Assembly (NCBI GenBank): GCA_964057225.1 | Contig: OZ059897.1 | Location: 12,152,001-12,216,000, forward strand | Reading direction: 5' to 3' | Length of the DNA: 64,000 nt | Origin: Auanema rhodensis | Lineage: Eukaryota; Nematoda; Chromadorea; Rhabditida; Rhabditidae | Shown here: positions 22,736 through 37,235 of the stretch, one piece after another | Layout of the letters: every line of letters begins with the position of its first letter | Numbering within the stretch: the stretch's first letter is position 1 | Translations under genes and position numbers: made by a program | The notes under the pieces: generated by a model | What the model saw: only the letters and a program-made list of their open reading frames with translations | The model's database searches: none | Told to the model about the DNA's origin: nothing

Positions 22736-25700
22736 ATAACCGGTTAGAGGTAAGGAGCTATGGCATAACCACTCTAAAATATAGAACACTTAAACCCTAA
22801 GCCGCTAATTTCTGCTTACTCTATTGAATCCAGTAATACCTACTTAGTGGATTTGATGACCATGTTTTCCTTTCACCATGCTGGTGCTCCCCCATTTGAT
22901 CTCTGTCTAAACTAGAAAATGGAACAGTTTTCATCAAACTTCAAACAAATATTAATTTTGCAGATTTTACTGTGTTGTTTATTTCTAAATCTTGTCTAGA
23001 TGCCTAGCTAATGCCCCGATCTACTGGAAGAGAAAGTGAACGAGATGGGAGAACGGAAGTTTGGCGCCGATTGGCGGCCACCGCGACTATGGACGTGATC
23101 ATAATGACACACGACACCGCCAGTCCGCGAGCCTGCTCTAGAAGACAACATGGAACAATTAGGCCGAAGAAAAGCGAAATAGATGCGGTGAAAGTTGCAT
23201 CTATCTGGACATGAAAGGAGGAGAAAGGGAGAGGAATAGCGGGAGATGAATAAAGACGACGAAGAGAAAAGTTTCAGTCTGCAAACACATTCAAGACAGA
23301 AGCTAAAAATGTGAAGAAAAAAAAGTGGAAGTGAAAGAAATGTTCCAGCTTTTCATTGAAACTAACGGAAGCAGACAATTTGTTGGTAAAGTCCTCACTG
23401 GTATAGCAACAAGCATACATGATGGGTGTAAAACATCACAAAAATCTAGAGTACAGAACATAAAAACAGAGAAAGTAAAAAAAATGAGGGCTGTAACGAA
23501 ATAAAGAGATCTGCAAGTCACAATCGTTCGCTTCATCGCATATGGAAGTTGCGGCTTCTGTTATTGCTATAGCTAAGACGACGCGAAGCGATAATGATGA
23601 GGAAACTGAGAAGAGAAAAAAAATGTTTTCTATGAATAGAATTAGAAATTAAAAGAAATTATATGTCTTACGATAGAATTATATAGATAATATCTATTAC
23701 AGGTTAAATAATAAAGGATAACTAGGAATAAGTTAGAATATTTGATTAAAAAAAAAAGAAATACTTGAATTACTATTTGTAATAAGATATGAATTCTCTT
23801 AGTTGTTAGAAAATAAGGTAAAAAGATAAAGAGAAAGCAAAAAACAAGAATTTATAATTATTCTCAAAGCATTAAAACGTATAAAGTAAGCAATTAAGAA
23901 GATTACGTATAGTTATAAACGCTAAAATGCTAGTTAATTGCTCATAACTACTAGAAAAGCAAAAAAAAACAATGAAAAGCTATAAAAATCTGTCTATCGT
24001 TTAATACTTAATCATCAATTGAACTAAACTAAAAAAAGAAATTATAAAATTTTTAAAGAATAGATAGTAGTTGTAAAGTTCAGTTGAAAGCTGAATAAGC
24101 TTGTGATGTTTGTTCTCCATTACGATATTATGGTGATAAGGTTCAATAAAACCATAACCAAGAAAACAAATTTAAAAAAAGAATATTAATCATTTGAAAC
24201 TAATATTATCAGTGAATATTATACTTTTTTTATTATTTAAAAAAGGAATTAAAGAATAAAACAATAAAATTATAATATAGTTTAAGTAACTTTTGAAAAC
24301 AAAACCCCGAAATAGTGTCATTTAACAAATTTTTCTCTTTTCTCTGACAATTAGAGAAAAACATAAGTTCCTCATGTCGTATTATATCCAACATTATGAT
24401 GAACAACTGTTCGTTATGAAGAATAGTTAGTATATATGTATATATTCAAAAAGATAATAAGATATAAAAGATGTCAATTACATAAAATATTATATATTAT
24501 AGATAGATAGATAGGCAGGATATATTATACTTGCTTGAAAATTATAAAACATTAATTATTCACATAAATGAAATATTATTATCAAATAATCCTAACTATG
24601 CTCAAATTTATTGTGACATACCAAATATTTCTAGCAAATCAATGAATTGTTATATTTTTCTACAAAAAGAATAATCAAAATAACATTAGTACGTGTGTTA
24701 TAACTAATTATGTGACAAAAGGAAAAAAAAGGTATATTCAAAGTTCAATTCATTAGAAATAAATCAAATTGTTTTCATTTTTCATGAAAATAACTAAATT
24801 TGAGAGAAATTGGAAGAAATATGGATGAAATAGAAGAAAATGTGACTAAGCTAGCTTAAGCTTATGTCAATCTAGTACTACACTTTTCTGAAATGAGTAC
24901 AAAGAGGATCGAGGTTTGCCTTTTACAACTGTTCTTTTTGAATTTGTAACTAAAGAATAAGAAAGAGATAGTATAAGAGAAAAAAAAGATAAAAAGAAAC
25001 GACAGAAGAGAACTTATGCTGTTTGTACTCAAAAAACGTCACAAAAACTAGAGTGTGAGCATGCATGAAGAATATCTTTAGACTTATGACGTCGTCCACT
25101 AACACAGTTGCTCAATGGAAAAATGCTATGCAAGGTCAATGCGGTTCAAAAACAAAGAAGATGACAGCTTAGAGTAATATATGAGATCAAAACCTATTCT
25201 ACGTTCAGGCTAAGCGAGATCAAAAGATTGAAGGTATGCAATACTGACCTGTTGGCACGTAGTTTTGATGAAAATGAAACATTTGAGCAACGCTGTCATA
25301 CTTCACGTGATATATGATCAATGTGCATCATGAGACGTGAGCATAAATGACTTAATTAGAATATGCTGTAGGTTTATTGCATATTCATCTGTATGATAAC
25401 AACTTTATAATGTCATTTCCGTTTCAATTAGCTCAATCACTTGATCAGTTTAATCTTTAAGAAATGATGTTTTCAGCCAATTAATTACGATTAATTGTTA
25501 ATTGATATCATTCAGAAAGTTTTTTTTAAACAAAATTAGAAGCTAGATGAAGAAAATATAATTCTATATAAGTTTATAATATTTATATAATCGTTTAAAA
25601 TATTAACTTATATTCATATAATCCTATAGAAAAATGCAAAAAAAACCTTTGAGCAAAAACTAATTTAGAAGATTCTAAAGAAATCACAAATAGATTGTAA

Positions 25701-27184
25701 GTTTCACTTTTTCATCATTTGATCTTAATATTACTGTATAAAAAAATATAAATAATCTTAAATTCTATGAAATTGCAGAAATAATGTTCAAAAGACCATG
25801 TGCATGTGAATGTGAAACATAGTAAATATGCTCTCCCTCTTAATCATAATACATAGAATCCAAATTATTTTTGTTCAACAAAGTCGTTAAAAAACATTTT
25901 TAACTTCATTTTTCTAGTTTTTCTTTGTAAAACTTTTTTTTTTTGCTAAACATGTAAGAAAGAACACGATATAATTCCACCAAAAGAACTTATGAGTCAC
26001 ACTTTTGAGAAGTTTAAGAGAATAGTTGTTGAAATGTTTGAAGTATCAATAACATGCAGTTTTCTGTTTTCACCATACAATCATCATGATAAAGATGACA
26101 ATAATGGTGAGTTCCCCTGAAGGATCAACATCACCAGATTATCAGAACTAACTAATCCGGACGAGTTTTTAGTTAAATATATTCCTACTTAACCATCTTT
26201 TCTGATTGATTTTGAGATTTGAAAATGATTCTCTATCATCAGTGTTGTGTCAACAACTCAAGAATGATTTTTTTCTAGTTGAAATATATAGGTGGATTGC
26301 CCTCTTCAATGAGAACACAAAATATTGAGTTAAGATGATCTTACAAGAGACATTAGCTAGATATAGCAAAAGATATAATGTGGTTAGTTAGATGATAGAG
26401 AGAAATGTATAAGACAGCAGGGATAGAAGATCAGAAGATCGTTAACTGTATTTGAATTGTCTCCGGAAGACGATTCACAGTCAAAACAAGGAAAGTGAGA
26501 CTTCTAAATCTAATCTATAGAATAAATAAGAATATTATAAGAAGAGAGAGAGAGAGAAAGAGAGAGAATAGATAATTTTGGAAATATGGAAAAAATGCTG
26601 ATGATGAAAATTAAGAAAAAAATATTTTTTTTTATGATTTGCTTATATGAACATTGGCAAAAATTACAAGCATTTATAGAAGAGTGAAGAGATAGTAGAG
26701 CTGATTATAAGGTTTTTCATTCCTTTTGTGGTTAAATATACATTTTAAAATAGATTGAAGCAAAATGTTATATTTATACAGGTGAGGTCGAAGGATCAAA
26801 ACTCTGAATGTGAGGGAATCACAAAGCTAGAAAATCAAAATAACGGAAACGAATTGTAAACGAATGAAATGTTAAATAGGAAGAGATAATATGACCAAAA
26901 ATGCAAAAAATAATTTTATGGAAATTATTCTTTCGGGTCAATCAGTTTCCGATGAAACTGCATATATTTCATCATAACAGTGACTGTGTTTCTTCGTATA
27001 AAAAAAAAGTTGTGGAAAAAGGAAAACTATGTATGATGGGTGTAAAGGAAAATATGATATTTCATATAAATGTTATCTAATACATAATATCTGTTTATAT
27101 CTAACTATATGTATAGTATACATATAAGATATTGTATAATGTGATCACAACTGCATATCTAGGTCTATGATCTGTGCTCATCTC

Positions 27185-27421
27185 CTATGATGACGATGTG
27201 TAAGTGATAATGAAAGGTTGTGAAAGTGATGAGATGAGAATAATGGTCAAGAGAACGGAAACAAGACCTGTAAACCAGATTGAGGCTGGTTCTATGTATG
27301 AAGAAGCTTTCTCAAGGTGATTGGCAATGAAAAATCGGATGATCATTATAAATAAGCTTGGTAGAATGATTATGCCTAGTGTTATATCAAAATATAGATT
27401 ATATCTTTGATATCCTCCCAT
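27185..27421 (-). CDS. Doubtful small membrane protein
   Basis: A 78-codon frame starting with ATG and encoding two hydrophobic segments (LGIIILPSLFIMIIRFFI and FTGLVSVLLTIILISSL) joined by a polar loop. No splice sites, trans-splice acceptor or family resemblance were found. Hydrophobic frames arise easily opposite purine-rich DNA, so chance is the main alternative. Confidence 0.15.
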   Translation of the reverse strand: MGGYQRYNLYFDITLGIIILPSLFIMIIRFFIANHLEKASSYIEPASIWFTGLVSVLLTIILISSLSQPFIITYTSSS

Positions 27422-29103
27422 ACATTTTTCAAATTCAAACGCAAAAAATAAATAAAACTAAATCGTTGTTATAGGAAAAGCGGAAAATATCAAAAGAGAT
27501 AAAATATTCTGGAGCTAGATCAAACTTAGATAGTTGAGGCAAGATTTGCTGCATGATAGGTTGAAAAAGAATCTAGATTACATACTGGAACAAAAGAACA
27601 GGAAAAGTTATTTGAGTTAAGTTTGATCGATCAAAGAGCAGTTAAGTTTGTGCTGGATGAGTTCAGTACAATACCACGAACCTGAAGGCAATACACATAT
27701 AAACCAGTCAAGAACGTTTGCAGAAATCGGCTCAAGTTGGACGTTTTCGTTGAAACAAGTACATTATTGGTTAAATAAATGTTATTCGTTTATATATATA
27801 TATATATATATGCAAAAAGCAAAAGCAAAATGAAAATACGTATTGAGATTATGACTTGAGATTGCCCAAGGCTGTGATGGTTGATGCCTAAGGCACTCTT
27901 TCTAGCATATAGTCCTTTATTCTCTTCTTCTGTTTGATTATATGTGTACGCATACGCAGTCTAGTTTTCCGAGATTGTTTTCTCTCCATCTCTTCAGATG
28001 CCATTGTCTATCTCACTTCCTTTTTTATCTTTTTTTTTCTTCGCATTTAAAGGTAGCAAACAATAAAATAGCAAAAATACGGTTAGTGGAAGGAAACGAG
28101 AAGACAAAGCAGTAACTGGTCAGACAGCCGTAATGGAAGCGGTCCTGTTTCTACCTGATGGAGCGGAAAACCAACCGTATGAAAGGCAGTCCTAGGTTTT
28201 TAGAAGAATTGTTATTGGGCTCCCTCATCACTTCTATATTCACATACTATTGACTGCAAATTTCCTCGATTGGTAGTTCAATCGTTCAGTTTTGCCTTTT
28301 TCCAGATGAAAGTCCAGAAATTTTGCACTTTTTAGTTCAAAGTTAGAAGTTTAATGGCTGAAAAGTTTCAAGAGAATAAGTGAGCCATCACTTTGAAACT
28401 CGAACTTATCTAGCATACTAATAGACTTGAGAAATAAATCAATTCAATTGATATATTAAACGTTAAACGAACAAAAGTTTAGAACATGACTTATACAGTA
28501 TATTACAACGATACTTCAATAAAAAGCTTAGTAACAAATAGAAAAAACAAGCTAACAAATCAAGTAATTTAATACTGAACTAGCTTGCTGTATAATCATT
28601 GAAGTATGTGCGCAAAATCAGTCAGCTACATCTAGGAGGCTGCAGATCAAAAAGAAAATTGGAACACTGAATTCAATAGAGTGTTTTGTTATTTTAACAA
28701 AAAAAAAACCAAATCATGAACTGCAGAATTTCATTCAATAATCACATTGTTATGTGTAGAATGTCTATAGTGTGTGTGCAACAACCCCCGCGTGTTTAAA
28801 GCATAAATGTATTGAAGTAATATGTTATAACAATAATGTAGGATCGGAAATTACTTTGAACGGATTACAGGTGTAAGAAACAAATATAAGAAGAAAAATC
28901 ATCTAAGAATGATGATGGAATAGAGACTGTATGACAGAAAAAAATAAACAAACGGTTCGGTGTTGATACTGATGAAGGAGGGAGGAGAGGACGGGCTTTT
29001 CCCACCAATTATTTAGCTCAAATGAAGATGAGCCGTGAAATTGTCGGGGGTAAATAAAATACAGAACTGTTGACGTTGAACTGAATCGGTTAATATAATA
29101 AGA

Positions 29104-29111
29104 TGACGTCA
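29104..29111. promoter_or_regulatory. CRE palindrome TGACGTCA
   Basis: Full consensus site of CREB/ATF bZIP dimers, within the 19-kb noncoding region. Confidence 0.4.
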
Positions 29112-29756
29112 TATATAGCTATTGAAAGATAGAATAGGGATGGTGACTCATGGTCATGTTAGACGAATTGTCAAGCCATAGCTTAGTTCATGAACAAGTC
29201 TTCATTAACCTTTTGAAGAATAGCGATATACACGTGTTAAAACAAGGTCGGAATTCTCTGAGAACAAGCTGTCAATCATGTTTTCGTAATTGGAAAAACC
29301 TGACCGACTTTGAAAGCATTTCAGGCTCCAAGCTTTATATCTCAATGATCAAAGTTAATGTGATGAGGAAGAAGTTCAAAGTAAAATAAAATTATGAACA
29401 ATTGAATAATTAGAAACATCCATTCTATTGTTCACAAATCATTGCATAAGTCAATAAGTTTCATCAAATAGAATTTCAAAACACACATAAATACTAATAA
29501 AATTAAAATTGAATAATATATCTGATTTCTGAGAAGATTGCCACATTAAAAACAAAGGCAAAAATCAAAGAAAAGAAAATATTTCCTGGTCTTTTTATAG
29601 AAAGATCTATGGATTACTTGAATAAAAATGCAATAAGGAAATAATTTTTTTGGCTTTGTCTTCTAATTTGAATGAGTCACATCAGTACTTTATGCTTCTT
29701 GTCAATAAGTCGATTAGAGGAACTCTACTTAAAGATTTCGGAAGCTCCCCTAGTCA

Positions 29757-29769
29757 CCGTCAAAGGTCA
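29757..29769 (+). promoter_or_regulatory. DR1-like nuclear receptor element
   Basis: CCGTCA-A-AGGTCA: one perfect AGGTCA half-site and one near match separated by one base, the HNF4/RXR-type arrangement. It lies in an island of balanced composition. Confidence 0.35.
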
Positions 29770-31228
29770 ACGAGCGGCCATAAAGCGAGCTGATAAAAAC
29801 GAGAAAGAGAGAGAGAGAGAAAGAAGTGTCACTTTATGAACTGCTCCAAAATTTGGGGAAAAAAAAGTCGAGAGAATGATTCATTGTGAACTGTGAACCA
29901 TAGAAAAATCTTTTTTTGTTGTTGATTTTACATCTGATTGCGCAATAGTATGATGTATGTATGCATGTATTTGGGTGTATTGTGTATATATTGGTTGATC
30001 AAAAAGATAAGTGAAAGAGCAAGTTGAAATCATGAAAATATTTGGTAGAGGACAGTAGACATCTAAGTACAAACAATGTATTTGGTAAGGAAAACTTTTG
30101 TGTTTTAACTAGTTATATCGTTAGCATCAACACCATCATCAGCATCATCACGAGGTGGTAGGAAACATCATTGGAAAAAGGCTTGAAATAGAAGCTTCAT
30201 ACAAGTGTTTAAAGGCTTCTTCCTTCACCGACTATTTGACTCTCTAATAGCTGCAAATTAAGTGAAGAGGCTATGGGCAATGCAGGAGAATATGCTGAAG
30301 AGAATGAAGAAAAGAGAATGAGGTGAAATAGCCAAATGGAAAAGAAGACATCCGTCGGATGTAAATCGTTTTTAGTTTTCTTCGCAAAGGAAGAGAAAGG
30401 AAAAGAAAGGCAGTAACCACCAAGCTGCCTCCCAAACATATAATATAAAGGTTAAAAATACACTGAGAGAAAGGTGAAAAAGAGCTAAAAATAAGTAGTG
30501 AATTAAAAAAAGAAACCAAAACAATAACATATGATATAAGATGGAGCTAAGAAGCAAATATAGAATAAAAAACAAATAAGAATTCATCTACAGCTACTTT
30601 TAAACAGAACGATATCAATTCACAATGAAGCTCATCGCTCTCTTTTTGAAGATTAAAGACAACACACACTCACACACACATACAAGACAATATGGCAACG
30701 AGCATATTCATACAACTTTCTATTTCACAAAAAAATAATATGACAGGTTCGTTATGAGTATTGGAAAAACATGAGGATGTTATGCGGGAAACCGTTACAA
30801 AGACCGGTTTCAAGCTATATGTATTTAGAGTACCGGGTGCATCAGAGAACGCAACTATGACGCCGTCGAGAAGTAGGCACGATGGGCGTGACACCCTTCG
30901 AGTATGTTTCAACGTTTCAAGATCAGGTTGATGTTGATGCAAGATTCAAACAACACGCACAAACATACATATACACAACAAAACATCGAAGCTGCATAGA
31001 AGGCATTGATGAATGAAGAAGTCGATGAGAAAAAAATGAGACAATAGAATAACATGAATGGGCAATTTCATGAGGTAATTTATAAAGGAAACGCCAAAAA
31101 AAAGTTTGAAAAGAACATTAAATAGATAGGAACTATGAAAATCAAAAAAATTTATTGAATTTGTAAAAAAAACTGATCTAGAGCAAAAGGATCAACAGAG
31201 CAGAGCTGCTGAACTATTGATAAGAGAA

Positions 31229-31240
31229 GGGGGGGGGGGG
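31229..31240 (+). repeat. Poly-G tract (G12)
   Basis: Twelve consecutive G on the plus strand in very AT-rich DNA. Such G tracts are known in C. elegans, where they need the DOG-1/FANCJ helicase for stable replication. Confidence 0.85.
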
Positions 31241-34200
31241 AAGGATAGATAGAGATTGATAAAACATTTGTAGTTTTGAAGATAATGCTCATACAAAAAA
31301 AGAGCAAAAGAGCAAAATGAAGACATCATCAGCGAAAAATATTAGAAAGGACAAAATATATTTCTGCAAAAGAAAGAAGAAAAAAGAAGAATAAATCAGT
31401 TGTGTTGAAAGGAACTGAGAGGAAGAATAAAGAAGAAGAAGAATGAATTATGGATAATGTGCTATGAAGTAGTTAAGACCAAAGTGTAGATATTGATTAA
31501 TTGTTATCAAAATGTTATATAATGAATAATTTATAATATAATAAAGAAATATAATATATAAAATTAAGATAAACATCTAAATTTAACTAACTAAGAAGTA
31601 ATGGTATACATATTTCTATTAAATAATAAAAATTAATTCTTCTCATTGAGATAGTAATGAATTACTATTGCACAGCTAAATGAAAATAAAATGCTTCAGT
31701 GGAAGGAATATGAAGAAAAAACTTTTTTTTTCTTTTCATGGAACGAAACTTTCATAGATTCATCTCAATAATATATCTTATATTATATTTTATATATAAT
31801 TATAAAAAAAAAGTTTGAGAAAAAGAAAACTTGGTTTCAATTGATTATTATCGGAAATACCATCGAAATCATTTACAACAACTTTAAATCTAAAAATTGA
31901 AACCTGAAAAGTTAGTTTATGAAAGTCATTCCATGAATTTCATCTTTATTAGTTTTATTTGATAATTGTGGTTGTGAAAAGATTTATCAATTAAGCATAC
32001 TATGTATTACTAGCAGTAACATCAGCATTTCTTAATTCCTTATTCTCTATATGAGGTTTAATATTTTAAATCATTTTTCGTGATTATAAACATTAAAAAG
32101 TAAGAAAAAAAAGCTTTTAAAATTTTAAATACTATAAAGCCTAGTATTATGAATACTTACTTAATCTGATAAGCAGCTCCCAACTATTTGCACGAAAATA
32201 TTTCATGAAAGCATAAGATAAAGCCTAGGGGGTAGGATTTGCGTCTTCAAGCTCTCTTGTTTTAGTCCCAGCTGTTGGTCACAATTCTACGGAACTAAAT
32301 GCAAATCAAGAGGATAGTGAAAAAGAGGAAAAGAGAGTTAGAGAAAAGAAGGAAAATGTAGAGAAAACGAAGAAGGGAGGCCAGCAAACGTTTACCAGTA
32401 AAATGGCTTTCATATTCAAAGAAATGGGGAAAGGAAGAAGAACCAAAGAAACATCAGACTATACAGTTGAAGCATATAGCTTGAATAGAAAAATCGTTAG
32501 TAAGGTTTTAGAAAAGATAATTAAGAAAATTTCGTGAAATAGCTTAAGCTTTGCGTTTTTTTTTTAAAGAAAAATAGATTCATCAATAGATGACGATGAT
32601 CATTCATGATAATAATCCAATATTTCTTATTTTTAATTGATGTATACTAGAAAGAATATTAAAAAAAAGTATTTAAGACGAGAAAAAGCTAAAAGAAGAA
32701 TAAAAATCTTGTTAACTTTCGTTTTGATCTAGGCTTTTCTATTTTCATGCAAAATCTTTTCATCTTATTCAACTCGTTCATCTTTCTCTCCATCCTACCC
32801 TTCTCTTTCTCCCCTTGTTTTCCCTCTCTATTTCTTTTTTTTCTCTCTCTCTCTCTCTTTTTCTTATTCTATCTATCTTGCATTTTGTTAAGAAAAATTC
32901 TTTTATACAGGCTTATTATATATTTTTTTTATATAAAACATTCAGTATATTTGTTTTAATTTAATAATAAACAAGAAAGAAATATATAAATAAAGAAAAA
33001 GTATCACATAATATTATTTAAATAAGATAAGAAACATTATATAATTCTTATCATGCAATACTTCTTCATGTATAGAAACAGACAGATGCTCTAGCTACTA
33101 CAGCTACTATTACTACTAGCTATTTCTATTTCAACATTGAAGTATATTATTAGTAAACATGTTTAAACTTTAAGAACTATATACATAGATGTATATGTAT
33201 ATATATATATACATATATATATTAGATTTAAAAACCTCATATTATTATCATTAAAATCTAAAAATAACAAATTATCGTTATACTATTATGTTGTCTAAAA
33301 GTTTGTTTGAAGAATTTGAATGAGAAATCAACGATTGTTAGATAGACATGATGGTCAGTCAAACTGACATCATTACTATGTGTGGTTATACACTTTCGTT
33401 TTCTAGAAATGAAAGGAGCAAAAAAAATGAGAAAAAGGACAATTACACCTCTCGAAGGCAATTAAATCAAAACATTTGTTTTGTCTGATTATGGAATAAT
33501 AATAATAATAGCTATGACAATGTTTACAACATGGAAAGAAATAATATTATGTGAACTCTGGTGTACTTGTTGATAATGTTAGGATGTAGATGTAACTATC
33601 TAACATATAATATTGCAAATAGGATAGTGTCAATTCTAAATTCCAATATTTTCTAAATAGTATTTAGTCAGTTTTAGGCATTCTCAACCACCCTACTCGT
33701 TGCAATATGGTTTGAGATTCTTTAGAGTTGAATCTGAAAGAACAGGAAACCTTTCATTGAATGACAGGAAGAGCCATTGAAACACAAGAGGCAACTATGC
33801 ATGTAATCATGATGTGATGATCTTGCCTATCTTGACAGAAGAAGAAATAAAATGTATCATATAAGATATACCAGTTATAATATTTTTTAATTTCTATGAT
33901 ATTATATTTAACAAATAATTTTACGATGGAAGTTTTTGGGAAAAATGAATAATATGTAGTAAATGAATCTGTAGACTAAACGAATGAATTTCATTTGAAA
34001 TTTGAGAAAACATCCAAAGAAATGTTCATACATGTTCATTCTTTATAAAGATTGAATTACAAAATATCAAAAAGAAATATATTTAGAAGTTAGATTGAAA
34101 GTAACACAAAGTTTTCAATTCGATTTCTAACCAGGAAATTTTGAAAGAAGAACGAATAATCATCATGTTGGGTTATTCTACTCAATTTTTCCATTTATTG

Positions 34201-37200
34201 CGTAATGTATATGCTTGAATAGGCTTGAACCTAAAATGTCCCAAAGGAAAAACATGATTTGCTAGCATTTTATCTTAACGATCAGAAACATCACTATCCG
34301 TTTGTATTTTTTCGACCTTGATTACGATAAATAAAAGAATTCGATGAGTAGGTTAAATAGTAAAGAATTATAGTATATATTCAATATACTTTAAGTTTAA
34401 TATGGATCATGTGATGACTTCATCATTGAGTTACATCTCCTTGTTGCAAGTAAACGAAATTAAGGAGAAATGTACTCTACACGGCAACAGAAATCCAAGA
34501 AGAGAGAAAAGATGGATCTATTGTATAATGCAAAACATCTTTCTCGTAACTTACTGATTCAAATACATTTTGCGTTTAACACTGAAGTAGATTGAAACAA
34601 AAAAATCCTGTAAAAACAAGAAAAACAGGATATATTAGAAAAAAAAAGAAGAAATTGATAGAAAACATAAAGAAGGTCAACTAAGCTCTTGCTTTCAATG
34701 TTCATTCGCCTTTATGATAATGATATATAGGCCTGGACCAAGCTTCGCAAACATCAATCCTGCAAAGAATATGAATTAAATGCTTAATCATATATGTAGT
34801 TAAATAATATATATAATTCAAAGAAATGAAAAATAAATCAAGTTTTCAATACATATAGATATACATACATACATATACTTTAGTTTGGAAATAATATATT
34901 TGATTAATTGGAGTGCATGATGAAACGTTCACTATTGAACAATCATACGAATAGCTTTAATAAATATAAAACTTTGGTGAAAATAGTGAAAGTTTAATTT
35001 GAGCTTTTGAGCCAATATTTTGAATAAAAAGCTAATAAACTTTACGAATTTTTAGTTTAGAAAGTATATAGTAAAGCTAAATATTGATAGATGTGATAAG
35101 ATGTGAGAAGATTAATCATATCATATGTATCACAGGTATCACACGTACATATGACAAAAGTTTAATTGTGACAGATGATACACATAGTCGTATAAATCTT
35201 TGAGTATGTATAGTATATACTAACTATTTTTCTCACGTGCATGATAAATCATAGATTAAGAGAAGTATTTCAAAAGTATCTATAGTAATTTTTGAAATAA
35301 TAAAGTTTTAATTGCTACAAATATCTTTTTCTGATTATATTTTTTAATTTTCTACTATATTTTAATAATCTAATTACATAAATGGATAATTATAAATATG
35401 AATTATAAATATAAAGATTTTTCGTGGAATCTTTGTCATATGAAAACTATTTAATAATATATTTAAGAAAGTTTTACATCGTACATCTATATATATATAA
35501 GATAAAAAAAGGATTTGTTCATACTAATTTCAGAAAAAAAAGCGAAAGAAGACCTAAGAAAACACTTACAACTATTTCTTTTTCGTAAAAGGAAAATTTT
35601 TAAATTAAATAAAAAAGAAATACATTCGTATTAATACTAAATTTCTATATCCAGGTTAAACTAAATGAAATTTTTAAATAATCCTGGACAAAAAAAAAGA
35701 AAAAAGTTGAAATAAATAAATTAAATGAAATACTAAAATCTAATTATGACCAATATAAAATTCATAAAACAGTAGAATATAAATATTTTCAAAAAAAAAA
35801 GAATTTATAACGAAAACATTGTTGAAGATTGAGTTAATTTCTCAAACTGGCCAGTTCGGGAGGCCAACGATGTCTCTGACACAACATACATTTACATACA
35901 CATACATGTGTGCAGCACGCAATCTGTCCTATGAAATTTTTAGATTTGTCAATCAGAAAAAGCAAAAAAAACACAAAAAAGAGCAATGATCGGTGAAGAT
36001 TAAGTGAATATATGCATTTGCTAAACATATAATCTATTCAACCAAATTAACGAATATTTTGCTTTGAATTTCGAAAAAGTTTGAAAACAAAAAAGGCTTT
36101 TTTGAAAAGAAATCATAAAGAATAGCGGAAACTTCTCTTACACTTTCATCCAGAAGAGTATTTGCCCTTAAGATATACCAGCCATCATGCCGACACATAT
36201 GACGAAATCATTTTAACAAACTCTGTACTTCAGGCTTCGAAAAATATGGATATTTCGAAAATAATTGCCAGGAAACTGAGCAAAACGAGCAAACAAGGAT
36301 AAAATACCAAAACGTTAATTCTATGAAAATAAATGAAGAAATCGATTTCAGTACTATAAAAATAATTTCAATAATAAAATAATTATATATATATATATAT
36401 ATAACTATCTAGTTACTTTACCATTTAAAAACTCTTTGATCGTAATGTAAGAAATGAATTAAACATATTTCTTAGTTAGTATAGTTAGAAATATATAATA
36501 TTGATTATAACTAACTAGAGGAAATATTTAGTTTTCTCAAGGTATATTGAAGCTTATAAGATTTCAGAAGCCTCTACGACCTTTGTATTATATACAGCAT
36601 TACTAGAAGAACGGGAAAATATTATTATCCACTTCCTTTTCTTACAACCTAATCTTTAAATAGTTCTGCTAATTCGCCAATAAGAACCGAACCTATAAAC
36701 AATGAAGAAATTGAGTAAAAACTGAAGATAAGAGGAGAAAACATTTGAAAAAAAGAAGAAGTCTGATTAGATGAATGATTGCTGTAATTAAAGCAAATCG
36801 ATTTTGTTAGATTTTTGATAAATGAATAAAAATAGAAAAAACTAATAATAAAAAAGCTAAACACTTCATATATCACAAGGAATAAAGCTCTGTATTCTCA
36901 ATCTTATCAATATAGAAAGGTGGAACCTATGCTATTTTAAGATTTTCATGTGAGATTATATTGAAATAGCATTATAATGATTATTATAACTATAACAACA
37001 TTATTATTATTATTGTCAATGAAATTTGATTTTTACTTTACATTTATCTTTTGAAATACGTTATAATTATGAAAGAAATAAACGATTTGAAAGAATCCTT
37101 TTTCTCAAAGTTTTTAAATTTTAGTTGTTGACTGTTAAGGAGATTGCTTGAAAAGAAAGTTTATCAAGAAGTAATTGCATCTGATGAATTTTGAAAGGAC

Positions 37201-37227
37201 AAACCACACTTTGTGGGGTCATTTAAT

Positions 37228-37235
37228 TGACGTCA
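37228..37235. promoter_or_regulatory. CRE palindrome TGACGTCA
   Basis: Second perfect bZIP site in the 19-kb noncoding region. Confidence 0.35.

Noticed and set aside
22511-22800. Open frames on both strands made of Ser/Leu or Arg/Glu repeats
   Set aside because: Translation of the GA microsatellite; no start, splice or family support.
27880-27900. Possible miR-124-like TAAGGCAC
   Set aside because: Only eight bases match and no hairpin surrounds it.
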